Shown piece after piece: positions 19,979 through 29,782 of a DNA stretch of 64,000 nt. Origin of the DNA: Qiania dongpingensis. Its GTDB lineage: Bacteria; Bacillota; Clostridia; Lachnospirales; Lachnospiraceae. Location: positions 1,178,001 to 1,242,000 of the forward strand of contig NZ_CP060634.1 in NCBI RefSeq assembly GCF_014337195.1, in the 5' to 3' direction. The notes beneath the pieces were generated by a model. The model was given only the letters and a program-made list of their open reading frames with translations, was not told where the DNA came from and did not search any database. The translations under genes and the position numbers were made by a program. How positions within the stretch are numbered: the stretch's first letter is position 1; each line of letters begins with the position of its first letter.

Positions 19979-20737
19979 TTATTGTATTTTATACCAAACC
20001 GTACTTTCCTCAGAAATCATACTGTTCAATATTCTTTCTGCATGATCTGCCGCTTTCTGCAGTTCATTCTTACTTTGAAGTGCGACTGCCTTCGGCTCCT
20101 CATACTGATAAAGCTGCGGCCACGTACTGTCCGGCACCAAAACAAGTCCTCCCAACTGTGTCTCATCATATGTTCCGACGATACCCACCACTTGGAAAAG
20201 TTTCCCCTCAATTTCCAAAGCTTCCCCTATGGCTTCTTTTTCATAAAAGAGCTGCATCGCCGCCCTGTCGTTTAAAACGGCCACTCGCTTCTGTTCCAGA
20301 ATATCCTTCTCTGTAATCCCCCGTCCTTTTTCTACCATAAGTCCCGCTGCCGGAAAGAAATCTGTCCCTACCCCAAGAACACTTCCACCCGCCAATCCAT
20401 CCAATCCACGATAAACCGAAATCTCCTCTTTTCTCAAATAAAAGGCCGCCGCTTCCGAAACGTTTTCTTCTTCCTTTATCTCCTTTATCAGGAAATCTGC
20501 CAGAGGCACCAGGGAAGGAACGGCTGCCGCTGAAGAAAAATCACATCGAACCTCTCCTTCCGACAGGGCTATCACTGCGGTCTCTTCCCCAAGGATACTT
20601 TCATTCTGTACCTCTTCGAGTTCCCCGCTTTTGCCCTTATCACTACCTTTTCCGAATTCAAAGGCTATAAAGCAGGACACAGCCAGTACAAATGCGCCGG
20701 CAAAAATTCCGGCAGCAAACTTCGATTTCTTTTTCAC
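19979..20737 (-). CDS. Membrane-anchored MacB periplasmic-core-like protein
   Basis: A 252-residue protein with one N-terminal membrane helix (about residues 6-25) and an extracytoplasmic domain resembling the MacB/FtsX core domain: GVGTDFFPAAGLMVEKGRGI, RVAVLNDRAAMQLF, and IGEALEIEGKLFQVVGIVGTYD. Usually this domain is inserted in an FtsX-type permease; here it stands alone without other helices. I chose the GTG at 20737 because AAAGGAGGAGGCT precedes it. An ATG at 20800 would overlap the upstream gene and add a charged extension. Last gene of the export operon, 19 bases after the second adaptor, so it probably assembles with that ABC transporter. Confidence 0.65.
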   Translation of the reverse strand: MKKKSKFAAGIFAGAFVLAVSCFIAFEFGKGSDKGKSGELEEVQNESILGEETAVIALSEGEVRCDFSSAAAVPSLVPLADFLIKEIKEEENVSEAAAFYLRKEEISVYRGLDGLAGGSVLGVGTDFFPAAGLMVEKGRGITEKDILEQKRVAVLNDRAAMQLFYEKEAIGEALEIEGKLFQVVGIVGTYDETQLGGLVLVPDSTWPQLYQYEEPKAVALQSKNELQKAADHAERILNSMISEESTVWYKIQ

Positions 20738-20756
20738 AGCCTCCTCCTTTTGCCTG

Positions 20757-22565
20757 TTATTCCGCCGATTCTTTCGTTCCAATCTCCATTTCTTCTCCAT
20801 AGACGACTTTGGCTTTTTTCCCTTCTTCTACGCCGTCCGCTTTCGGCTCCGCCAGATAATCGCCCAAAGAGATTCCCGAAAGCACCTCCACATCAGTCCC
20901 CAAAATGCTTCTGCCCGTCTCAACAGATCGTTTCTTTAACCGTCCCTCCTGGTCCATGGCATAGACATAGGACGTCCCATTTTCATAAGCGATCAAACTG
21001 CTGGGCAGGACAATCGCTCCCTCTCCCTTTTCTCCCATGGGAACAAGAGCCTCCGAAAGCTCCTCTGCCTTTACTTTTCCCGTGTTCTCCAGATTAGCCG
21101 TAAATCTATAATAGCTCAAATTGGGATTTCCAACAATAGTTATTTCTTCCTCCGGCTCTTTATCAATGGAAAGAATCTCTGCAGAAACGGAGATTTCTTT
21201 TCCATCGGCAGTAGCTGGCAAGGAGATTTTATCTCCCTCCTTTAGCTTAGCTGCAAGAATCTCATTCAGCTGTCCTTCCAGGTGATATCCAGAATCTTCT
21301 TTTATTATCAGCATGGGCTGCCCATATAAGACGGCCTCTTCAATCCCTAAAACCTCCTGTACCGTACCATCTCCTTTTGCTATCACAGTACATTCTTCAA
21401 TTGTTTCCTTCAGATTTAAGATCTGCTTTTCCTTTTTTCGAATAGCAAGCTCCAGCTTCTCATACTCCATCGAACGTTCTCTCACCATCTGAGCCAGCTC
21501 TTCCTTTGTAAATCCCTGAACCGCACTGTCCAGATTTCCCAGTGCCTCCTCCAGCATTCCCTCATCAAATTCTCCCTCAAAATCCGGTCGGGATTGTTCG
21601 TCCGTTCCTTCAGAACTGCCGGTACTTTCCTCTGCTTTTAAAGAGCTGCTCTCCTCTGTACCTGCGAGGCTGCTTTCATCTTCAGATTCTGTCTCCTTCT
21701 GCACCTGATCTTCATATGCTTTTCCATCAAAATTCCAAATAAAAAGCGGTTCCTTCATCAAGTCTTCCGATTCCATAATATAAAACCGCCCGCATCCTTG
21801 AATACGCATCAGCAAAACAAGGACCTCGGATGATACCTCCCCGCCCTTTTTCAAACAGTAGCAATATGGAGTATCTATTGTCCCATCACCTTGAAAGGGA
21901 ATGCTGTCTTTATCTATCTTATCATATAAGACGGTCCCCTCAGGAAAAAAAGTGTCCGTCGTCTCCCCCCCTTCAGACTCATGATCCCCGGGTTCTGTAC
22001 TGCCCTCAGATTCCGTTTTTCTTTCCTGGTTTATCTGATTCTCCAAGCTTTTTTCTGCTTTTCCAATATACAAAAGCCCTCCGGCCATCGGGGAATGGCC
22101 TTTTTCAGAAGCATAATGGACGTCCCCTTCTCCCCGTCCGAGTCCGTCCGAGACTGGTTTCATCTGCTTAAGCTCCTCAAGATAGCCTCCAAGCTCCTCA
22201 AGATAGAACTTTTCATTTTCCAGAGAAAGTTCTGCTCCCTGAAGCTCTCCCTCCGGAGCAGAGGAGTCATATTTAAAAAGAGGTGTCCCGGCTTCAACTT
22301 CCTGCCCCTTTTCTACATAGATCACCTCTACAGGACGATCACTGTCATAGTAATAAGCAGAGCTGCCGCCTGCCTCTATGGTAACCGGAACAGAGACAGA
22401 TAAGGACCATTCTTTTTTTCGAAGACCCTCCACTGAATATACCGGGACTGCTTCTTCTCCCGTTCCCATGATCCTGCGGATAGACATACCCGTCAAAAGG
22501 CCTGTGGCCATAACGATTATCGCAATAAACGCCAGTAAGACAGCCAGTTTTTGTTTCTTCTCCAT
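20757..22565 (-). CDS. HlyD/YknX-type efflux adaptor with long acidic insert
   Basis: A 602-residue membrane-fusion-type adaptor: N-terminal helix (about 8-28), first half of a lipoyl/barrel-sandwich domain (VEVIYVEKGQEVEAGTPLFKYD), coiled coil, second half (IEECTVIAKGDGTVQEVLG) and a beta-barrel tail. Between them, around residues 185-325, sits an insert with Ser/Glu-rich low-complexity stretches flanking a small folded segment (IDTPYCYCLKKGGEVSSEVL to FIWNFDGKAYED). Adaptors of about 400 residues lack this. ATG 22565 follows GAGGAGGTATAGCAG. It lies 15 bases after the first adaptor gene and presumably links to the same ABC permease on the outer face of the membrane. Confidence 0.8.
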   Translation of the reverse strand: MEKKQKLAVLLAFIAIIVMATGLLTGMSIRRIMGTGEEAVPVYSVEGLRKKEWSLSVSVPVTIEAGGSSAYYYDSDRPVEVIYVEKGQEVEAGTPLFKYDSSAPEGELQGAELSLENEKFYLEELGGYLEELKQMKPVSDGLGRGEGDVHYASEKGHSPMAGGLLYIGKAEKSLENQINQERKTESEGSTEPGDHESEGGETTDTFFPEGTVLYDKIDKDSIPFQGDGTIDTPYCYCLKKGGEVSSEVLVLLMRIQGCGRFYIMESEDLMKEPLFIWNFDGKAYEDQVQKETESEDESSLAGTEESSSLKAEESTGSSEGTDEQSRPDFEGEFDEGMLEEALGNLDSAVQGFTKEELAQMVRERSMEYEKLELAIRKKEKQILNLKETIEECTVIAKGDGTVQEVLGIEEAVLYGQPMLIIKEDSGYHLEGQLNEILAAKLKEGDKISLPATADGKEISVSAEILSIDKEPEEEITIVGNPNLSYYRFTANLENTGKVKAEELSEALVPMGEKGEGAIVLPSSLIAYENGTSYVYAMDQEGRLKKRSVETGRSILGTDVEVLSGISLGDYLAEPKADGVEEGKKAKVVYGEEMEIGTKESAE

Positions 22566-22580
22566 CTGCTATACCTCCTC

Positions 22581-23717
22581 TTACTCTCCAAAGGCCGCCT
22601 TCTGTCCTTCCCTCAAAGAATCCATAGGCCATGCAAGATAATCCGTGTAGGATAATCCCTCTTTTATCTCATAAGCGCTGTGCCTGTCGTTATAAGCTCC
22701 CAAAGTCACTTTCCGCTTTTCCAACTTTCCTTCTTTATCTACGGCCCACACATAGGGTTTTCCCTCTCCGCCTATAATATAGCTCTCTGGCAGAAGGATA
22801 GCTGTTCCTCCGGAGGTCCCCAAGGACTCTCCCGGCTTTATCAGTTCTGCATAGACATGTTGTCCTGGAAAGAATCCTTCCGCATTCTCAATCACCGCAT
22901 GAACGGGATAAGAAGTTTCTTTCATGCCTTCCGCCTTCGCTTCATTTCCTTCCGGCGCACCTGCCTCTATCCTGTTTATCACTCCCTGGCATGATGCCGC
23001 CCCGTCCCGGTCTTCCGCCGCCACTGTCATACCTGTCTGAAAGTCCTTAAGCTCTCCCTCACCGACATAAAACGTCAATTCATAGGCGCCTTCTGATACA
23101 ATGGTCAGACTTCGTTCGTCTGCCCCTATCTCGGTGACAATCCCTGTGCAGGGAGAAACCACCTGGGTCACTTCCAGCTTCGCATCAAGCCTTAAGATTT
23201 CTTTTTCTTTAAGTCCCAGATTGTATCTTGCCTGCTCAATCTGCGTATTCAAGTCTAAAATCTGCAGATCATAGCTTCCTTTCTCTGAATCATGCGCCTG
23301 TTTTCTGTCATTTTGAAGTATCCTTACCTGGCTTTCCAAGCTGTCAATGGTAAGTTCTTCCTGCTCCATATCCAGAACTGCCTGCTCCCTGTCAAGAGCC
23401 AATAAGGAATTATCATAAGACGCAAGAGCTGTCCCCTGCTCAACCTGCGCTCCCGCTTCTACCAGCAGCCCGTTTGATTCCCTGCCCTCGTCCAGATATA
23501 CTTCCACTTTATTCTTCGGTGCTAGGACGCCCAAAAAGCGGCTCCTCGCCGTCATTTCCTCGATATACCCTGTGATGGAAGCCACAGACTGCACCGGCGC
23601 TTCCTGTTTCTTATTCTCCTTCGGTATGGACGGCGTACCCAGATAAATACCAATCCCCGCCGCTCCTAAAAACAAGAGTACGATACCGAATATCACCCAT
23701 TTTTTCTTGTTCTTCAT
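22581..23717 (-). CDS. HlyD/RND-type efflux adaptor subunit
   Basis: A 378-residue adaptor: N-terminal membrane helix (about 7-27), split lipoyl domain (VYLDEGRESNGLLVEAGAQVEQG and VSPCTGIVTEIGADE), an intervening coiled coil (about 105-185), and a C-terminal barrel with ILLPESYIIGGEGKPYVWAVD. It bridges the ABC permease to an external substrate path in Gram-positive exporters such as YknX. Its ATG overlaps the permease stop by four bases (ATGA), so translation is coupled. Two adaptors in one operon is uncommon. Confidence 0.83.
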   Translation of the reverse strand: MKNKKKWVIFGIVLLFLGAAGIGIYLGTPSIPKENKKQEAPVQSVASITGYIEEMTARSRFLGVLAPKNKVEVYLDEGRESNGLLVEAGAQVEQGTALASYDNSLLALDREQAVLDMEQEELTIDSLESQVRILQNDRKQAHDSEKGSYDLQILDLNTQIEQARYNLGLKEKEILRLDAKLEVTQVVSPCTGIVTEIGADERSLTIVSEGAYELTFYVGEGELKDFQTGMTVAAEDRDGAASCQGVINRIEAGAPEGNEAKAEGMKETSYPVHAVIENAEGFFPGQHVYAELIKPGESLGTSGGTAILLPESYIIGGEGKPYVWAVDKEGKLEKRKVTLGAYNDRHSAYEIKEGLSYTDYLAWPMDSLREGQKAAFGE

Positions 23718-26116
23718 ATACCGCCCTCCTCATAGGTCCGAAAATAAAGCCAACACCCTACAGCCAGGGCTACACACCAGTAAACGATCCGCACCGCAGT
23801 CAGCCGGTACATGGAAAATCCAGTCATCATCGGAAGCAGCGAAAAATAAGTTTCTCCTATAATTCCCATCAAATATAAAAATACAGGAAGTTCCAGTACA
23901 AGCATGGCAATCAGAATCGTATGCACCATGTTCCCGCACCGTTTGGATAGCCATAAAATCAGGCCCACAGCTGCCAGCATACCAAGATATCTGGAAATCC
24001 CCACAGCGAGAAGATAAGCCCACAGCGGAATATTAAAAGGTATCTCAGATAAAACATTCAAGCTCTTTAAAGGGGCTGAAAATCCCGCCGTCCCATATTC
24101 TGAAAATACAGACAGGTATCTCGGAAGGTAGGCGATAAGATAAGCGGCCGTTCCATAAATAAAACAAGAAACGTACTTTCTGATACAAACACTTCCGCCG
24201 CCTCTTAAATATGCCTTCTGTAACATCTCCACTTTGGAGCTTTTCTCCACGGAAAAGACTGCCGACAGGCCGAGAATCAGAAAGAAACTAAGTTTTCCGA
24301 CATTCATCACATCTTCTCGCTGTCCACTCCTGTCAAAAAGAGCCTGCCAGCCAGTATCATAGAAAAGCTCCGCATCCCGCCCTGCCCTCTTCTCATTTAA
24401 GACATGCTCATACTGGCTGACCGCCCTATCAAACCCGATCATTCCGCGAGTTACAGCCATATATTTCGTATTGATCTCCTGCCACTCCATATAGGGAAGC
24501 TTCCCCGACGCATATAAATCTGAAGCACTTTTGTTTTCTTTGGCAAGTGTTTCAAACCTGTTATATTCCTCTTGGTACTTAAATGCCGTTTCCTGCAGCG
24601 GAAGCCCTTCTGCCTGATCGATATAATACTGATAAAATTTATCATCCGAATCCGTATATACCTCAAATCCCTTATATGTATTCCACTGTAAAAAGCAAAA
24701 GAGCACCAGCAAAATCCACGCTTTCTCCATAATAAAAATCTTGTAAAACTCTTTTAAGAACAGAGAAATCCTTATATTTCGTTTCTTATTCCTTTTCTTC
24801 CTGATTTTCGCCTGCAAAAAAGATATCATTCTATTTTCGATACCTGAAGATGAACTCTCTGTCAGATAACATTGAATAGAAAATGTACAGGATAGAAAAA
24901 AGGCCAGGATACCCGTTCCGATGCAAACAGGTACCACATTTACCGGCCATCCAAACAGGTTCATATTGAGATAATCTCCGAAAAACCACGGAGCATCTGC
25001 AAGGCAGACAAGATTCAGTATTTTCAGCGGGCTTAGGTAAGAATGGATCCCTATGGTCAAATACAAAAGAAACTCTATGGAAAAGGTAACCCCCATGGCG
25101 AGGCAGGCACTAATCCCATTTTTAAATACCGTGCAGAGACAGAAAATCAATATACTCCACACAAGAGCCGCCGCCGTCTTAGCAGCTAAAAAGCCGGCAA
25201 GATACTGCCCCGCTGTCATCTCGTAGGGAGAAGTCAAAAAGCCTTTTACGCTTTGAATCGGCCGTCCCAGATCTCCCATCCCGAAAACGATATGACTGAT
25301 CAAAAAATCCATACCGTAAAATATAAGAGAGGCCAGTGCAGACAAAATCAAGACCAATAAAAGCTTTGCCGTAATGGTCTCCAAATACCCCTTTTTCATA
25401 GGTCTGATGAGAAGCAATGTTCCTTCTTCTCTCTCGCCGATAAGTATGGAAATCCCCAGTACTGCCAGCAAAAAAAGAAGCAGGATATCTGTCACTTTTG
25501 ATTCTGTGGCCAAGATAATTCCTTCCGAACTCGCGGCCGGAAGCACAGTTCCTTCTAAATGCTCATAAGCCGGCGGCGTTTTCTCAATATTGCGATAGGA
25601 AAACGTCCCCGGATCTCCAAAGAGGGAAGAGGCTGTCATAATTCTGGCTTCTTCCTCTATTCCCTCTAGGTATTCTTCATAATGAGCCACTGCCGAAACC
25701 TGTTCCAATACATCAGAAAGCAAACTTTGTTCATCATAAAAATTCTTTAAGTATAGAAGATAGCTGTCCTCAATATCCAGATCCGGATACTGATTCATGA
25801 CTTCTTTATGTACATTTCGAAAGCTTTGTTTGTCTTCCTCCGTCCAAGCCTCAAAGCCGTCAGCCCACTGTCTCCAGACATCCACAGCTTCCAAAAGTTT
25901 GACTCTTTCTGTTATAGTCTCCTCTGCCTCCAAAGCGGTCATACTGTCAAGGCTCTCATAAACCTTGCTCACATCCGCCTTCAAATAGCCTTGATACCTT
26001 CCCCGGCTCTCTCTGTAGATCATTATTCCATTAAAAAGAAGGAGGAAAAGAAAGAAAAAGGGCACTGCTTTTTTGGAAAATAATTTTTTAAATTCAAAAT
26101 AAAAAAGCCTCGTCAT
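23714..26116 (-). CDS. Large ABC-2-type transporter permease
   Basis: An 800-residue membrane protein built as two similar halves. Each half starts with a helix followed by a long extracytoplasmic coiled region (residues 35-200 and about 465-615), and each ends in a multi-helix bundle (helices about 205-430 and 620-795). The first half contains LIGEREEGTLLLIRPMKKG, the ABC-2 elbow motif. The duplication makes it a pseudo-dimer that would pair with two copies of the ATPase encoded upstream. Such permeases export peptides or confer bacteriocin immunity. ATG 26116 follows AGGAGGAAGGGGG. Confidence 0.8.
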   Translation of the reverse strand: MTRLFYFEFKKLFSKKAVPFFFLFLLLFNGIMIYRESRGRYQGYLKADVSKVYESLDSMTALEAEETITERVKLLEAVDVWRQWADGFEAWTEEDKQSFRNVHKEVMNQYPDLDIEDSYLLYLKNFYDEQSLLSDVLEQVSAVAHYEEYLEGIEEEARIMTASSLFGDPGTFSYRNIEKTPPAYEHLEGTVLPAASSEGIILATESKVTDILLLFLLAVLGISILIGEREEGTLLLIRPMKKGYLETITAKLLLVLILSALASLIFYGMDFLISHIVFGMGDLGRPIQSVKGFLTSPYEMTAGQYLAGFLAAKTAAALVWSILIFCLCTVFKNGISACLAMGVTFSIEFLLYLTIGIHSYLSPLKILNLVCLADAPWFFGDYLNMNLFGWPVNVVPVCIGTGILAFFLSCTFSIQCYLTESSSSGIENRMISFLQAKIRKKRNKKRNIRISLFLKEFYKIFIMEKAWILLVLFCFLQWNTYKGFEVYTDSDDKFYQYYIDQAEGLPLQETAFKYQEEYNRFETLAKENKSASDLYASGKLPYMEWQEINTKYMAVTRGMIGFDRAVSQYEHVLNEKRAGRDAELFYDTGWQALFDRSGQREDVMNVGKLSFFLILGLSAVFSVEKSSKVEMLQKAYLRGGGSVCIRKYVSCFIYGTAAYLIAYLPRYLSVFSEYGTAGFSAPLKSLNVLSEIPFNIPLWAYLLAVGISRYLGMLAAVGLILWLSKRCGNMVHTILIAMLVLELPVFLYLMGIIGETYFSLLPMMTGFSMYRLTAVRIVYWCVALAVGCWLYFRTYEEGGI

Positions 26117-26127
26117 CCCCCTTCCTC

Positions 26128-26997
26128 CTATTCTTTAAAATAGTAAAGATACACATCCTCGAGACCCGGCCTAACAGACATAAAAACATAATCATCCGGC
26201 TCTTTATCCGAAATCACCCGCACGAAAAGAATTTTTCCCTCTCTGGAAATATTTCCAATTAAATAATCCTCTCTTCCAACGACTCTTTCCAGTTGTTCTT
26301 CCGGCACCTGAAGCTCCCAGACATGACCTGAAAGAGAAGCATTAAGCTCCTCTCTTGTGGAATCCGCCAGCATCTCCCCTTCTCTGATGAGGAGTATCCG
26401 GTTTGCCACCGATTCCACATCTGTCACCACATGGGTAGCGATAATGACAATCTTTCCCGCTGAAATTTCCGAAATCAGATTTCTGATAGCGATTCTCTGC
26501 TTCGGATCCAAACCTGCCGTCGGCTCATCCAGAACCAAAATTTTCGGTTCATCTAAAACCGCCTGGGCAATCAAGAGCCTCTGCTTCATACCTCCGGAAA
26601 AAGAGCAGATTTTTTCCTCGGCTACATCGGAAAGTCCCACCTGGGAAAGTACCTTTGGAATCCGCTCCTTCGCCCTGCTCTTTTTCATATCCCGGAGCGC
26701 CGCCACATAAGACAAAAAACCTGTCGCCGAAAAATTGGGATAGAGCGCCTGCTGCTGGGGCATATAACCCAGGATCCCACGAAAATTCCGTCCCAGTTTT
26801 ACGATATCCTCCTCATCGTATAAAATCTGACCGGAAGTCGCCTGCAAGTTCCCTGTCAAAATATTCATAAAGGTACTTTTTCCCGCCCCGTTGGGTCCGA
26901 GAAAACCATATACTCCCTCAGTCAGGGTAATATTCAAGCCTTTAAGTGCCTGCTTCTTTCCATAGGCCTTTGTGAGTCCCTTAATTTCAAGCTTCAT
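26128..26997 (-). CDS. ABC transporter ATP-binding protein
   Basis: A 289-residue ATPase: Walker A GFLGPNGAGKSTFM, Q-loop GYMPQQ, signature CSFSGGMKQRL, Walker B KILVLDEPTAGLD, and switch His in IIATHVV. It has a C-terminal extension of about 75 residues as in drug/bacteriocin-exporter ATPases. It drives the 800-residue permease encoded 11 bases downstream. It begins 93 bases after the lipoprotein gene, where a weak TATAAT (27056-27061, minus strand) could give a secondary promoter. Confidence 0.92.
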   Translation of the reverse strand: MKLEIKGLTKAYGKKQALKGLNITLTEGVYGFLGPNGAGKSTFMNILTGNLQATSGQILYDEEDIVKLGRNFRGILGYMPQQQALYPNFSATGFLSYVAALRDMKKSRAKERIPKVLSQVGLSDVAEEKICSFSGGMKQRLLIAQAVLDEPKILVLDEPTAGLDPKQRIAIRNLISEISAGKIVIIATHVVTDVESVANRILLIREGEMLADSTREELNASLSGHVWELQVPEEQLERVVGREDYLIGNISREGKILFVRVISDKEPDDYVFMSVRPGLEDVYLYYFKE

Positions 26998-27090
26998 ATT
27001 CCTCTTCTTTCTCCTGCCCCGCTGTTCAAAATTCGCTTTTCATATATCTAAGTTCATTATATCAAAAATCACCGTTTATCACATCTATAT

Positions 27091-28212
27091 TTATTCATTT
27101 AAAATTTCCCAATTTCCAGATCCCTGAATGAAATCCTCTGCCTTTATTCGGGCCAGCTCTCCTTTTTTAGAATCTCTTCCAATCAGCTGATCTTCCACCC
27201 TTACATACGGTATGAAGCATTTTGCAGTATCTCCCGTTCTCATAAGCCGGCATGTGCCGTCTTCCATATACTGATACAGTTCAAAGATCTGGCGGGTATA
27301 TCCGTCCTCTGTTACCACTGATTCCTCTCCATAAATCATAAATAATTTAAGCTCCTCGTCCCAAAAAAAATCTGAGGCGATTCCCTTCGTCCAAATATTT
27401 TCCTGATCCCCTGTTTCCAGGTCTGCAATGACAAGTTCATATTTTTCATCTTCCATAGCACTGCATAACAATGTGTCTCCCTGCACAGATCCTGTAACGA
27501 TATTTACATTTCCTAAAGGAGAGGTGATCTCCCTGGTGTCAAGATCCATCTGTCTCAACAAATTCTTCTCTCCATCCCATTCTGTGTAAATCAGTTTGTT
27601 TTTGTATTTTCCAAAAACAGAATACGCTGGACGCATATACTCCTTTTCCTCGCAAAGTACTTCCGCCTCTCCCGTATCAAAATGATAACGATAAATCCCA
27701 CTGGCCGTACCTGTCCATTCGCCCGTTGCATCATCAAAATGATCGTCTTCTGTTTCCAGCACACAAACATCACCATAAAACAGATTCACCGTCCCAATCG
27801 CATAACCATTTCCATGGGAGAACGATCCAATTTTCTTTTCATTGCCGCCGTCTAAATCACAAGAATAGAAAGCTCCCTCGTCTTCATCCGTTTTCATCAC
27901 ATGATAATACCATTTATCTCCCAATTTTCCCATAAAATCAATGTTCTGATAAAGATAAACCGCCATACATTCAGAAGAATCATGTCTGCAATTAGCCTTT
28001 GCGCAGAGTGTCAAATACTCTTTCGTCTCATAATCATAATATTTAATTTTCCCGTTTATATCCGACTTCTTATATAAAATACCTGTTTTCGTAAAGCAGG
28101 AATTCATCCGCCATACAGATTCTTCTGCATTATCTGTTTTTTTCTTCTTTCCACATCCTGCTAAGATCAGAACACTGGCGCTAAAAAATAAAAATATCCG
28201 GAACATTTTCAC
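27091..28212 (-). CDS. Lipoprotein, beta-propeller-like
   Basis: A 373-residue predicted lipoprotein: signal peptide with lipobox LILAGC (Cys at residue 20), then a Cys-containing motif LCAKANCRHDSSEC seen in clostridial surface lipoproteins, and repeated beta-hairpin units (YSCDLDGGNEKKIGSF, YRYHFDTGEAEVLCEE, RQMDLDTREI, VIADLETGDQENIW) typical of a propeller. Function unknown. It follows the solute-binding-like lipoprotein by 16 bases. The start is GTG 28212 or ATG 28206, after GGGAGGGGTGAGGG. It may sense or sequester the secreted protein or its target. Confidence 0.75.
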   Translation of the reverse strand: MKMFRIFLFFSASVLILAGCGKKKKTDNAEESVWRMNSCFTKTGILYKKSDINGKIKYYDYETKEYLTLCAKANCRHDSSECMAVYLYQNIDFMGKLGDKWYYHVMKTDEDEGAFYSCDLDGGNEKKIGSFSHGNGYAIGTVNLFYGDVCVLETEDDHFDDATGEWTGTASGIYRYHFDTGEAEVLCEEKEYMRPAYSVFGKYKNKLIYTEWDGEKNLLRQMDLDTREITSPLGNVNIVTGSVQGDTLLCSAMEDEKYELVIADLETGDQENIWTKGIASDFFWDEELKLFMIYGEESVVTEDGYTRQIFELYQYMEDGTCRLMRTGDTAKCFIPYVRVEDQLIGRDSKKGELARIKAEDFIQGSGNWEILNE

Positions 28213-28228
28213 AAGCCCTCACCCCTCC

Positions 28229-29707
28229 CTAATTTTTCGTATTCAGCTGCTGATTCATGTTATCGACCACCTCCTGTATTCCCATTCTCTCTAACGTTTC
28301 CTCTATTTTTTTTAATTCAGCTTTCCAATCTTCGCTGTTTCCGGAAAACTTCCACATGTAATCATCTTGTATCAACGTATTTACTTCGCTGACCGTCATC
28401 CCAATCTCCGTCATATCAAAGAAAAATCCATTCAGTTCAGATGGATGTATTGTCTCTACCGTATCCCACAATTCTTTATTTATAGATTCCGATTCACCTT
28501 CTCCCGGCGAAGTCAGGAACGGATTCCCAAAAGCAGAACCCGCCAGAGCATCCGAAAAGTCCTTTTCAGAATAGATCAAACTCAAAATATGGATAGCTTC
28601 TTCCTTATTCTTACTTCCTTCCAGTACACAAGCTTTATTCCCTTTACCCGAAAATGACTGGTTAAATTCTGGAAGTTCAACCGCTAGAAGCTGTATACTT
28701 TCGTCCATCTCATACGCGTTTCTGCAATACATTTCCGCACTCTCCGCACTGTACGAATATATACCAGTGACAAAAAATTCTCCTGCTCCCAAGGCTTCCC
28801 AGTAATTGTCATAGCAGATCATACCTTTTTCACCCCATCGGTTTAAAAGTTCCATGTGATCTAAAAACTCCTCATTTTTTAGAATATTTTCCACAACGGG
28901 AGCACCATCTCCCACAGACACAGCAAGCAGCTCGCAAATTGTATTTTCATAAGAGGCGCTTAAAAAATACGGCCACATTGTAGATATTACAAATGCCGGA
29001 TTTTCCTTCTTTATTCCACTGTCTATTACCTTTTCCATAAGATTTTCCATATCGGAAAATGACACCCGTTCTACATCGAGCCCAAATTCCTGCGCATATT
29101 TCTGATTAAACACTGCGTAATACTTAAAATTGGTATATGGCGTTAAAACACCATATATTTCTCCTTCATACCGGAGTGATTTCCATACGACTGCAGGATA
29201 TGCCCTTTGCAGCTCTGTGCCATTTTCTGTCTGATCTGGTTCAATATCCAATGGTTCCAGCATACCCTTTTGCGCCATAATCGCATATACATCATAGCAA
29301 TTCAAAACTCCCGGACATGTAACAATATCATAACCGCCGGTTTGAACCGCATCGATATAGGTCTGTACATAAGCCTCATAGTCCTCCTCAAAAGGAACCT
29401 TAATATCCACAAATTTTATTTTATTTTCTATTCCTTTATTTCGCAGCAGCTCATTCAGACTATCCTCATAAATCTCCAAATCTGTTCCCATATCAAAAAC
29501 TGCCCATGTCAGCGTTCCCGGCTCTATGTCCTGCTCCATATCAAATTTCTCTGAACTCTGTTCTTCTGTCTTACTGTCTTTTTCAAAACTTTCTAAGCTG
29601 CTTGTTTCTAAAGGCAGAGTGTCCTTTTCTTTTGGTTTATCCAATCCGCATCCGCAAATGTTTAATACCGATATTACAAGAACCACTATCCATATATATC
29701 TTTTCAT
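28229..29707 (-). CDS. Extracellular solute-binding-like lipoprotein
   Basis: A 492-residue lipoprotein: signal and lipobox LNICGC (Cys about residue 20), a Ser/Glu-rich linker to about residue 58, then a family-1-type solute-binding fold (GTLTWAVFDMGTDLEIYED, GYDIVTCPGVLNCYDVYAIM, KGMLEPLD, GEIYGVLTPYTNFKYYAVFNQKYAQEF, KEEAIHILSLIYSE). No sugar permease genes are nearby. In this operon it may act as a receptor or immunity factor rather than in import. It is separated from the small secreted protein gene by a hairpin. Confidence 0.72.
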   Translation of the reverse strand: MKRYIWIVVLVISVLNICGCGLDKPKEKDTLPLETSSLESFEKDSKTEEQSSEKFDMEQDIEPGTLTWAVFDMGTDLEIYEDSLNELLRNKGIENKIKFVDIKVPFEEDYEAYVQTYIDAVQTGGYDIVTCPGVLNCYDVYAIMAQKGMLEPLDIEPDQTENGTELQRAYPAVVWKSLRYEGEIYGVLTPYTNFKYYAVFNQKYAQEFGLDVERVSFSDMENLMEKVIDSGIKKENPAFVISTMWPYFLSASYENTICELLAVSVGDGAPVVENILKNEEFLDHMELLNRWGEKGMICYDNYWEALGAGEFFVTGIYSYSAESAEMYCRNAYEMDESIQLLAVELPEFNQSFSGKGNKACVLEGSKNKEEAIHILSLIYSEKDFSDALAGSAFGNPFLTSPGEGESESINKELWDTVETIHPSELNGFFFDMTEIGMTVSEVNTLIQDDYMWKFSGNSEDWKAELKKIEETLERMGIQEVVDNMNQQLNTKN

Positions 29708-29734
29708 ATGCTGCCTCCCAATTATATAGCAAAT

Positions 29735-29762
29735 GGGATAGACTATAAAAATAGTCTATCCC
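29735..29762 (-). terminator. Intercistronic hairpin after the secreted-protein gene
   Basis: GGGATAGACTA and TAGTCTATCCC form a perfect 11-base stem with a short A/T loop, 20 bases after the secreted-protein stop. No full T-run follows on the minus strand. It is better read as a partial terminator or RNA-stabilising element that lowers expression of downstream genes relative to the first. Confidence 0.6.
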
Positions 29763-29782
29763 TTTCATTAGTTCAAATATAT

